Both the position numbers and the translations under genes were made by a program. DNA of 64,000 bases from Mesorhizobium sp. M1B.F.Ca.ET.045.04.1.1 (GTDB lineage Bacteria > Pseudomonadota > Alphaproteobacteria > Rhizobiales > Rhizobiaceae): positions 4,999,001 through 5,063,000 of the forward strand of contig NZ_CP034448.1 in NCBI RefSeq assembly GCF_003952465.1, in the 5' to 3' direction. Positions 57,487 through 64,000 of the stretch are shown piece after piece; the first letter of the stretch is position 1, and each line of letters begins with the position of its first letter. The notes beneath the pieces were generated by a model, which saw only the letters and a list, made by a program, of their open reading frames with translations, had not been told where the DNA came from and ran no database searches.

Positions 57487-57855
57487 ATGATTCAGATGCA
57501 AACAAACCTCGACGTCGCGGACAACTCCGGCGCCCGTCGTGTCATGTGCATCAAGGTGCTGGGCGGCTCGAAGCGGAAGTATGCCTCCGTCGGCGACATC
57601 ATCGTGGTGTCGATCAAGGAAGCCATCCCGCGCGGCCGCGTGAAGAAGGGCGATGTGATGAAGGCGGTCGTGGTTCGCACGGCCAAGGACATCCGCCGCC
57701 CGGACGGCAGCGTGATCCGTTTCGACAAGAACGCGGCCGTTCTCGTCGACAACAAGAAAGAGCCAATCGGCACGCGTATCTTCGGGCCGGTTCCGCGCGA
57801 GCTTCGCGCCAAGAACCACATGAAGATCATCTCGCTCGCGCCTGAAGTGCTGTAA
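57487..57855 (+). CDS. rplN: 50S ribosomal protein L14
   Basis: 122 residues; conserved S-V-G-D-I-I-V-V-S-I-K-E-A. First gene of the spc part. Confidence 0.97.
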   Translation: MIQMQTNLDVADNSGARRVMCIKVLGGSKRKYASVGDIIVVSIKEAIPRGRVKKGDVMKAVVVRTAKDIRRPDGSVIRFDKNAAVLVDNKKEPIGTRIFGPVPRELRAKNHMKIISLAPEVL

Positions 57856-57867
57856 GGAGCCGGACCA

Positions 57868-58182
57868 ATGCAAAAGATCAGAAAAGGCGACAAGGTTGTC
57901 GTGCTTGCCGGCAAGGACAAGGGCCGTTCGGGCGAAGTCCTGTCGGTGCAGCCGAAGGAAGACACCGCGCTCGTGCGCGGCGTGAACCTCATTCGCCGTC
58001 ACCAGAAGCAGACCCAGTCCCAAGAGGGCGGGATCATCACCAAGGAAGCGCCGATCCACCTGTCGAACATCGCGCTGGCCGACCCCAAGGACGGCAAGCC
58101 GACCCGCGTCGGCTTCACCATCCAGAAGGACGGCAAGAAGGTGCGCGTCGCCAAGCGTTCGGGAGAAGTCATCAATGGCTAA
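57868..58182 (+). CDS. rplX: 50S ribosomal protein L24
   Basis: 104 residues, KOW motif G-D-K-V-V-V-L-A-G-K-D-K-G. Overlaps rplE by 8 nt. Confidence 0.97.
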   Translation: MQKIRKGDKVVVLAGKDKGRSGEVLSVQPKEDTALVRGVNLIRRHQKQTQSQEGGIITKEAPIHLSNIALADPKDGKPTRVGFTIQKDGKKVRVAKRSGEVING

Positions 58183-58753
58183 GGCTGAAACCAAGCAGGC
58201 GGCTGCCAAGAACGAGCCGCGCCTCAAGAAGGTCTACCAGGAGACCATCCGCAAGGCGTTGCAGGAGCAGTTCGGCTACGACAACGAGATGCAGGTTCCG
58301 CGCATCGACAAGATCGTGCTGAACATGGGCGTCGGCGAGGCGACCGGCGATTCCAAGAAGCCCTCGGTCGCGGCCGAGGATCTCGCGCTGATCGCCGGCC
58401 AGAAGGCTGTCGTCACCCGTGCCCGCAACTCGATTGCAGGCTTCAAGGTGCGCGAGAACATGCCGATCGGCGCCAAGGTCACGCTGCGCAAGGAACGCAT
58501 GTACGAGTTCCTCGACCGTCTCGTGAACATCGCGCTGCCGCGCGTCCGCGACTTCCGCGGACTGAACCCGAAGAGCTTTGACGGCCGTGGCAACTACGCC
58601 ATGGGCATCAAGGAGCACATCGTGTTCCCGGAGATCAACTACGACAAGGTTGATCAGGTCTGGGGCATGGACGTCATCGTTTGTACGACGGCGAAGACGG
58701 ACGACGAGGCGAGAGCACTGCTCAAGGCCTTCAACTTCCCCTTCCGCCAGTAA
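58175..58753 (+). CDS. rplE: 50S ribosomal protein L5
   Basis: 192 residues; binds 5S rRNA; conserved I-L-N-M-G-V-G-E region seen as V-L-N-M-G-V-G-E. ATG 58175 inside the end of rplX. Confidence 0.97.
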   Translation: MAKAETKQAAAKNEPRLKKVYQETIRKALQEQFGYDNEMQVPRIDKIVLNMGVGEATGDSKKPSVAAEDLALIAGQKAVVTRARNSIAGFKVRENMPIGAKVTLRKERMYEFLDRLVNIALPRVRDFRGLNPKSFDGRGNYAMGIKEHIVFPEINYDKVDQVWGMDVIVCTTAKTDDEARALLKAFNFPFRQ

Positions 58754-58779
58754 CGGCAGCGAAAAAGGAAAAATCTGAA

Positions 58780-59085
58780 ATGGCAAAGACCAGCTCAGTC
58801 GAGAAGAACAACCGGCGCCGCAAGCTCGCCGGCCAGTACGCCGCCAAGCGCAAGGCGCTCAAGGAAATCGTCATGGATCAGTCCAAGCCGATGGAAGAGC
58901 GTTTCCGCGCCCAGTTGAAGCTTTCGGCGCTGCCGCGCAACTCGGCCAAGATCCGTATCCGCAACCGCTGCGAAGTCACCGGCCGTCCGCGCGCCTACTA
59001 TCGCAAGCTCAAGCTTTCGCGTATCGCGCTTCGCGATCTGGGCAACAACGGCCAGATCCCGGGCCTGGTCAAGTCGAGCTGGTAA
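58780..59085 (+). CDS. rpsN: 30S ribosomal protein S14 (zinc-independent form)
   Basis: 101 residues; the long, C-minus form: only one Cys, no CxxC pairs, so no zinc. ATG 58780; the reading frame extends upstream to 58681, but that overlaps rplE. Confidence 0.96.
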   Translation: MAKTSSVEKNNRRRKLAGQYAAKRKALKEIVMDQSKPMEERFRAQLKLSALPRNSAKIRIRNRCEVTGRPRAYYRKLKLSRIALRDLGNNGQIPGLVKSSW

Positions 59086-59097
59086 GGAGACACTGAG

Positions 59098-59496
59098 ATG
59101 TCATTGAGCGATCCTCTCGGCGATATGCTGACCCGCATCCGCAACGCCTATGGCCGCAAGAAGTCGAGCGTCTCGACCCCGGCCTCGCGTCTGCGCGCCC
59201 GCGTTCTCGAGGTGCTGAAGTCGGAAGGCTATATCCGCGACTACAGCCAGACCGACTTCGACAACGGCAAGTCGGAAATCGAGATCGAGCTGAAGTATTT
59301 CGACGGCGCGCCGGTCGTGCGCGAGATCGAGCGCGTCTCGAAGCCTGGCCGCCGCGTCTATGTCTCGGCCAAGTCGATCCCGCAGGTCGCCAACGGCCTC
59401 GGCATCGCCATCCTTTCGACGCCGAAGGGCGTCATGGCCGATCACGAGGCACGCGAGCAGAATGTCGGCGGCGAGATCCTCTGCCAGATCTTCTGA
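59098..59496 (+). CDS. rpsH: 30S ribosomal protein S8
   Basis: 132 residues; primary 16S binding protein; L-G-D-M-L-T-R-I-R-N-A. Repressor of the spc operon in E. coli. Confidence 0.97.
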   Translation: MSLSDPLGDMLTRIRNAYGRKKSSVSTPASRLRARVLEVLKSEGYIRDYSQTDFDNGKSEIEIELKYFDGAPVVREIERVSKPGRRVYVSAKSIPQVANGLGIAILSTPKGVMADHEAREQNVGGEILCQIF

Positions 59497-59586
59497 TCCG
59501 GCGCGAGATTGATGAATGGGCTTCGGTTCTCGGGATCGCGCCCGGGAACTGGAACCTGAAACGAAAGAAGTGACGAGGACAACAAA

Positions 59587-60120
59587 ATGTCTCGTATCGG
59601 AAAGAAACCCGTTTCGCTGCCGCAGGGCGTGACCGCGACCGTCAACGGCCAGACCGTGACGGCGAAGGGCCCCAAGGGCGAGCTGAAGTTCGTGGTGAAC
59701 GACGAAGTGCTGGTCAAGATGGAAGGCAGCGAGATCGCTGTCGAGCCGCGCGACCAGTCGAAGACCGCCCGCTCCAAGTGGGGCATGTCGCGCACGCAGA
59801 TCGTCAACATCCTGCAGGGCGTCAAGGACGGCTTCGAGAAGAAGCTCGAGATCACCGGCGTCGGCTATCGCGCCGCCATGCAGGGCAAGAACCTGCAGTT
59901 GGCGCTCGGCTTCAGCCACGACGTGGTCTATGAGACGCCGCAGGGCATCACGATCTCGGTGCCGAAGCCGACCGAAATCACGGTCTCGGGCATCGACAAG
60001 CAGCAGGTCGGCCAGGTCGCCGCCGAGATCCGCGAATATCGCGGTCCGGAGCCCTACAAGGGCAAGGGCGTGCGTTATGCCGACGAGCGGATCGTGCGCA
60101 AGGAAGGCAAGAAGAAGTAA
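59587..60120 (+). CDS. rplF: 50S ribosomal protein L6
   Basis: 177 residues; M-S-R-I-G-K-K-P-V and two-fold repeat; G-P-E-P-Y-K-G-K-G-V-R-Y motif. A dispersed hairpin lies in the gap after it. Confidence 0.97.
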   Translation: MSRIGKKPVSLPQGVTATVNGQTVTAKGPKGELKFVVNDEVLVKMEGSEIAVEPRDQSKTARSKWGMSRTQIVNILQGVKDGFEKKLEITGVGYRAAMQGKNLQLALGFSHDVVYETPQGITISVPKPTEITVSGIDKQQVGQVAAEIREYRGPEPYKGKGVRYADERIVRKEGKKK

Positions 60121-60122
60121 TA

Positions 60123-60167
60123 GGCTTGGCCCCGAAAAGTTGCAGACTTTTCGGAAAGAGCCAAGCC
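60123..60167. repeat. Palindromic repeat in the rplF-rplR gap
   Basis: GGCTTGGC ... GCCAAGCC flanks with CCGAAAAGT and ACTTTTCGG forming a hairpin around TGCAG; related to repeats at 35137 and 60622. Confidence 0.78.
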
Positions 60168-60258
60168 AGAGAAGTGTAACGCCGCGGGGCGCGATCGCGG
60201 GAGGCTTGGCCTACCGCACAGGGTTGCCCCCGTTTTCTGAAGGCAAGGAACTGACATT

Positions 60259-60621
60259 ATGGCAAGCCCCAAGGAAACCACCCAACGCCGCGCGCAGCGC
60301 GTGCGCCGCCAGCTGAAGAAGGTCGCCGGCGAGCGTCCGCGCCTCTCGGTGCACCGCACCTCGAAGAACATCTACGTCCAGGTCATCGACGACGCGAAGG
60401 GCCGCACGCTGGCCGCCGCCTCGACGCTGGAGAAGGACCTCAAGGGTTCGCTCAAGACCGGCGCCGACACCGCGGCCGCTGCCGCGGTCGGCAAGCTGAT
60501 CGCCGAGCGCGCCACGAAGGCTGGCGTCAAGGAAGTCGTCTTCGATCGTGGCGCCTACATCTATCATGGCCGTGTCAAGGCGCTAGCCGAGGCCGCCCGC
60601 GAAGGTGGTCTGAGCTTCTAA
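60259..60621 (+). CDS. rplR: 50S ribosomal protein L18
   Basis: 120 residues; binds 5S rRNA; R-L-S-V-H-R-T-S-K-N-I-Y-V-Q-V-I-D-D motif. Confidence 0.97.
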   Translation: MASPKETTQRRAQRVRRQLKKVAGERPRLSVHRTSKNIYVQVIDDAKGRTLAAASTLEKDLKGSLKTGADTAAAAAVGKLIAERATKAGVKEVVFDRGAYIYHGRVKALAEAAREGGLSF

Positions 60622-60685
60622 GCATGATCCCGAACGGGAGGTCCTCGCGGCGAAAAAGTTGCAGACTTTCCGGACCAGATCATGC
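60622..60685. repeat. GCATGATC palindromic repeat, copy 2
   Basis: GCATGATC at 60622-60629 and GATCATGC at 60678-60685, with GTTGCAGACTTTCCGG inside. Between rplR and rpsE. Confidence 0.75.
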
Positions 60686-60776
60686 AATGGAAAAAATGAA
60701 TTTCACCGCCGGCAACCCACGAGAGGCGCCGGCATTTCAGCAACCCGTGCTTCCGGAAAAGAACAAGGACTAGGAT

Positions 60777-61340
60777 ATGGCACAGGAACGTAGGGAAGGC
60801 GGCCGCGGCCGCGAGCGTGAAGAGCGCGATGACGGCATGGTGGACAAGCTCGTCCACATCAACCGCGTCGCCAAGGTGGTGAAGGGCGGCCGTCGCTTCG
60901 GCTTTGCCGCTCTCGTCGTCGTCGGCGACCAGAAGGGCCGGGTCGGCTTCGGCCACGGCAAGGCGCGCGAAGTGCCGGAAGCGATTCGCAAGGCGACCGA
61001 GTCGGCCAAGCGCGACATGATCTTCGTGCCGCTGCGCTCGGGCCGCACGCTGCATCACGACGTCGAGGGCCGCTGGGGCGCCGGACGCGTGCTGCTGCGC
61101 GCCGCCAAGCAGGGTACCGGCATCATCGCGGGTGGCCCGATGCGCGCCGTCTTCGAGACGCTCGGCATGCACGACGTGGTCGCCAAGTCGATGGGTTCGT
61201 CGAACCCGTACAACATGGTTCGCGCCACCTTCGACGCGCTGAAAAGCCAGATGCATCCGAAGGATGTGGCTGCCGCGCGCGGCATCAAGTACTCGACCCT
61301 TCAGGCCCGCCGCGGCACCGCCGTCGCGACTGAAGAATAG
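60777..61340 (+). CDS. rpsE: 30S ribosomal protein S5
   Basis: 187 residues; G-G-R-R-F-G-F-A-A-L-V-V-V-G loop (spectinomycin site region) and G-H-G-K-A-R. Upstream gap has the repeat. Confidence 0.97.
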   Translation: MAQERREGGRGREREERDDGMVDKLVHINRVAKVVKGGRRFGFAALVVVGDQKGRVGFGHGKAREVPEAIRKATESAKRDMIFVPLRSGRTLHHDVEGRWGAGRVLLRAAKQGTGIIAGGPMRAVFETLGMHDVVAKSMGSSNPYNMVRATFDALKSQMHPKDVAAARGIKYSTLQARRGTAVATEE

Positions 61341-61365
61341 TCGACGCTGACCAGGGATTTCGACC

Positions 61366-61563
61366 ATGGCCAAGAAAGCTACCAAGACCATCACCGTCGA
61401 GCAGATCGGTTCGCCGATCCGCCGGCCGAAGGAGCAGCGCGCGACGCTGGTCGGCCTCGGCCTCAACAAGATGCACAAGCGGCGCACGCTGGAAGACACC
61501 CCTTCCGTGCGCGGCATGATCGCCGCCGTCCAGCATCTCGTCCGCGTCGTGGACGAGGCCTGA
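61366..61563 (+). CDS. rpmD: 50S ribosomal protein L30
   Basis: 65 residues; I-G-S-P-I-R-R-P-K-E-Q-R and L-G-L-N-K-M. Confidence 0.96.
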   Translation: MAKKATKTITVEQIGSPIRRPKEQRATLVGLGLNKMHKRRTLEDTPSVRGMIAAVQHLVRVVDEA

Positions 61564-61585
61564 ACGGAACCGCAGGAGAACGAAG

Positions 61586-62059
61586 ATGAAACTCAACGAT
61601 CTGCGTGACAAGGACGGCGCCACGCACTCCAGGAAGCGCCTCGGTCGCGGCATCGGCTCCGGCTCGGGCAAGACCGCCGGTCGCGGCGTCAAGGGCCAGA
61701 AGGCGCGCTCCGGCGTAGCCATCAACGGCTTCGAGGGCGGCCAGATGCCGCTCTACCGGCGCCTGCCGAAGCGCGGCTTCAACAACCTGTTCGGCAAGAG
61801 CTTCACCGTCGTGTCGCTCGCCCGCATCCAGGCCGCTATCGACGCCAAGAAGCTCGACGCCAAGGCGACCGTGACGGCCGAGACCCTGATCGCTGCCGGC
61901 GTCATCCGGCGCGCCAAGGACGGCGTGCGCGTGCTCTCCGACGGCGAGCTCAAGGCCAAGCTCAACTTCGACGTCGCCGGCGCCTCCAAGGCGGCGATCG
62001 AGAAGATCGAGAGGGCCGGCGGCTCGGTGAAGCTGCCGGAAGCGGCCGCCGCCGAGTAA
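61586..62059 (+). CDS. rplO: 50S ribosomal protein L15
   Basis: 157 residues; Gly-rich N-terminus G-R-G-I-G-S-G-S-G-K-T-A-G-R-G-V-K-G-Q-K. Last r-protein gene before secY. Confidence 0.97.
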   Translation: MKLNDLRDKDGATHSRKRLGRGIGSGSGKTAGRGVKGQKARSGVAINGFEGGQMPLYRRLPKRGFNNLFGKSFTVVSLARIQAAIDAKKLDAKATVTAETLIAAGVIRRAKDGVRVLSDGELKAKLNFDVAGASKAAIEKIERAGGSVKLPEAAAAE

Positions 62060-62132
62060 CGGCGATTTGAAGCGCGGCCGGCGGGAATGATTTGTTTTTG
62101 CCGGCGAACCGCGTTTCGATCTGATCAATTAG

Positions 62133-62154
62133 GCGGCCGCGTCAACGCGGCCGC
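62133..62154 (+). promoter_or_regulatory. GC-rich hairpin between rplO and secY
   Basis: GCGGCCGCG-TCAA-CGCGGCCGC, 9-bp perfect stem, ~75 nt after rplO and 96 nt before secY; a weak T-containing tail. Could attenuate or process the mRNA. Confidence 0.5.
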
Positions 62155-62249
62155 TTGCATGTTTACGGTCCGGAGCTTATCTCGTGAGCTTCGGTGACAC
62201 GCGCCGCCTGAGCTGCGGGCATCGAGCGTGACCTAGCGGAGAATCAGGC

Positions 62250-63590
62250 ATGGCTTCGGCTGCTGAACAACTAGCCTCCAATCTGAATTTCGCGGCCTTC
62301 GCCAAGGCCGAGGATCTGAAGAAGCGCATCTGGTTCACCATCGGCGCGCTGCTCGTCTACCGCCTTGGCACCTATATCCCGCTCCCCGGCATCAACCCCG
62401 ACGCTTTCGCGCAGGCCTTCTCCTCGCAGAGCAAGGGCGTGCTCGGCATGTTCAACATGTTCGCCGGCGGCGCCGTGCAGCGCATGGCGATCTTCGCGCT
62501 AGGCATCATGCCCTACATCTCCGCCTCCATCATCATGCAGCTCATGACCTCGGTCATCCCCTCGCTGGAATCGCTGAAGAAGGAAGGCGAGCAGGGCCGC
62601 AAGATCATCAACCAATACACGCGCTACGGCACCGTGCTGCTTGCCTTGGTGCAGGCCTACGGCATTTCGATCGGCCTCGAGGGCGGCAACGGCATCGTCA
62701 ACGATCCCGGCATGTTCTTCCGCATATCGACCGTCGTCACGCTGGTCGGCGGCACCATGTTCCTGATGTGGCTCGGCGAGCAGATCACCGCGCGCGGTAT
62801 CGGCAACGGCATTTCGCTGATCATCTTCTCGGGCATCGTCGCCGGCCTGCCGCGCGCCATTTCCGGCACGCTGGAACTCGGCCGAACAGGTGCGCTGTCC
62901 ACGGGCCTCATTCTCGCGATCATCGTTCTCGCCATCGTCGTCATTGCGGTCATCGTGTTCTTCGAGCGCGCGCAGCGCCGCCTGCTCATCCAGTATCCGA
63001 AGCGGCAGGTCGGCAACCGCATGTTCCAGGGCGATACCTCGCACCTGCCGCTGAAGCTCAACACCTCGGGCGTCATCCCGCCGATCTTCGCGTCCTCGCT
63101 GCTGCTCCTGCCGGCAACGGTCGCCGGCTTCTCGCAGACGACCAACCTGCCGGCCTGGGCAAGCACGGTTCTGGCGTCCCTCGGCCACGGCCAGCCGCTC
63201 TATATGGCGTTCTACGCGGCGATGATCATCTTCTTCGCCTTCTTCTACACGGCGATCGTCTTCAACCCGAAGGACACGGCCGACCAGCTCAAGAAGCATT
63301 CCGGCTTCATCCCGGGTTATCGGCCAGGTGAGCGCACGGCCGAATATATCGACTATGTTCTGACGCGTATCACCGTCATCGGCGCCATCTACCTGGTGCT
63401 GGTGTGTCTATTGCCTGAGTTCCTGATTTCAGCGACTGGCGTACCTTTCTACCTCGGTGGCACATCGCTTCTGATCGTGGTCAGTGTCACGCTCGACACG
63501 GTGGCGCAGATTCAGGGTCACCTGATCGCGCACCAGTATGAGGGCCTGATCAAGAAGTCGAAGTTGCGCGGGGGTAAGAGGAGCAGATGA
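62250..63590 (+). CDS. secY: Preprotein translocase subunit SecY
   Basis: 446 residues with ten membrane helices; plug and pore region near the start of helix 2, e.g. F-N-M-F-A-G-G-A. The channel of SecYEG. Stop TGA overlaps the ATG of adk. Confidence 0.98.
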   Translation: MASAAEQLASNLNFAAFAKAEDLKKRIWFTIGALLVYRLGTYIPLPGINPDAFAQAFSSQSKGVLGMFNMFAGGAVQRMAIFALGIMPYISASIIMQLMTSVIPSLESLKKEGEQGRKIINQYTRYGTVLLALVQAYGISIGLEGGNGIVNDPGMFFRISTVVTLVGGTMFLMWLGEQITARGIGNGISLIIFSGIVAGLPRAISGTLELGRTGALSTGLILAIIVLAIVVIAVIVFFERAQRRLLIQYPKRQVGNRMFQGDTSHLPLKLNTSGVIPPIFASSLLLLPATVAGFSQTTNLPAWASTVLASLGHGQPLYMAFYAAMIIFFAFFYTAIVFNPKDTADQLKKHSGFIPGYRPGERTAEYIDYVLTRITVIGAIYLVLVCLLPEFLISATGVPFYLGGTSLLIVVSVTLDTVAQIQGHLIAHQYEGLIKKSKLRGGKRSR

Positions 63591-64000
63591 GGCTGATATT
63601 GCTTGGGCCGCCAGGAGCGGGCAAGGGGACGCAAGCACAGAGACTGGTAGAAAAACACGGCATACCCCAGCTTTCGACGGGTGACATGTTGCGTGCCGCC
63701 GTTCAGGCCGGGACCGAAGTCGGCAAGCGCGCCAAGGCGGTGATGGATGCCGGCGAGCTGGTGTCCGACGCGATCGTCAACGCGATCGTCGCCGAGCGAA
63801 TCGACCAGCCCGATTGCGCCAGGGGCTTCATCCTCGACGGGTATCCGCGCACGCTGGTGCAGGCCGACGCCGTCGAAGCGATGCTTGCCGAGCGTGGCAT
63901 TGCGCTCGACAGCGTCATCGAGCTCGTCGTCGATGACAAGGCGCTGGTCGGGCGCATCGTCAAACGGGCCGAGGACGCCAAGGCCGCCGGGCAGCCGGTG
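63587..64000 (+). CDS. adk: Adenylate kinase, N-terminal part (3' truncated by window edge)
   Basis: First 138 residues: AMP + ATP to 2 ADP. P-loop G-P-P-G-A-G-K-G-T (residues 7-15) and S-T-G-D-M-L-R, G-Y-P-R-T motifs. ATGA overlap with secY. No stop codon in the window. Confidence 0.96.
   Translation, partial: MRLILLGPPGAGKGTQAQRLVEKHGIPQLSTGDMLRAAVQAGTEVGKRAKAVMDAGELVSDAIVNAIVAERIDQPDCARGFILDGYPRTLVQADAVEAMLAERGIALDSVIELVVDDKALVGRIVKRAEDAKAAGQPV

Overview
The window is a 64-kb stretch of a high-GC alphaproteobacterial chromosome. Gene order (mrcA-prfB; tRNA-Trp-secE-nusG-rplKAJL-rpoBC; rpsLG-fusA-tuf-S10-spc-secY-adk), an encoded-CCA tRNA set, rhizobial-type dispersed palindromes and proteins such as a Gal-type Gfo/Idh/MocA dehydrogenase and a BA14K protein point to Hyphomicrobiales, most likely Mesorhizobium or a close Phyllobacteriaceae relative. 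The genus is an inference from protein resemblance and repeats.

Layout. 1-8.1 kb: the 3' end of a class A penicillin-binding protein, prfB with a programmed +1 frameshift, two GFA-fold zinc proteins, an OmpA-type lipoprotein, exported unknowns, a DEAD-box helicase and NAD kinase. 8.3-13.8 kb: a polyamine-type ABC importer operon ending in a metallo-beta-lactamase-fold hydrolase, with a divergent TetR regulator. 13.8-18.3 kb: small membrane or exported proteins, tRNA-Thr, a histidine-rich peptide next to a BA14K protein with a matching leader, and a decayed fragment of the TetR gene. 18.3-23.0 kb: an IclR regulator and the glyoxylate-to-glycerate operon gcl-hyi-glxR. 23.1-28.1 kb: rlmB, tRNA-Tyr, tRNA-Gly, a small accessory patch (RibD-like reductase, an unusual SDR under a 24-bp inverted repeat), a YidB-like protein, a GlsB-like protein and a DMT transporter.

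28.4-45.2 kb: first EF-Tu gene, a tandem ClpP-fold periplasmic protein, group II truncated hemoglobin, a DUF457-type membrane protein, tRNA-Trp, then secE-nusG-rplK-rplA-rplJ-rplL-rpoB-rpoC. 45.3-47.4 kb: an O-methyltransferase, a galactose-dehydrogenase-like protein and a small unknown. 47.9-64 kb: the str, S10, spc and secY-adk clusters, all on the plus strand, with very short or overlapping junctions.

Most of the window is core translation and transcription machinery. The less ordinary material is intergenic: several dispersed palindromic repeat families (three copies inside ribosomal operons, one supplying the stop codon of rlmB), candidate r-protein leader structures, paired operator-like palindromes upstream of gcl, and remnants of deleted or duplicated regulators. 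I saw no CRISPR array, no complete insertion sequence, no rRNA and no prophage. No clearly new multi-gene system is evident; the best candidates for new biology are the tandem ClpP-fold protein, the His-rich/BA14K pair, and the SDR with a substituted catalytic lysine.
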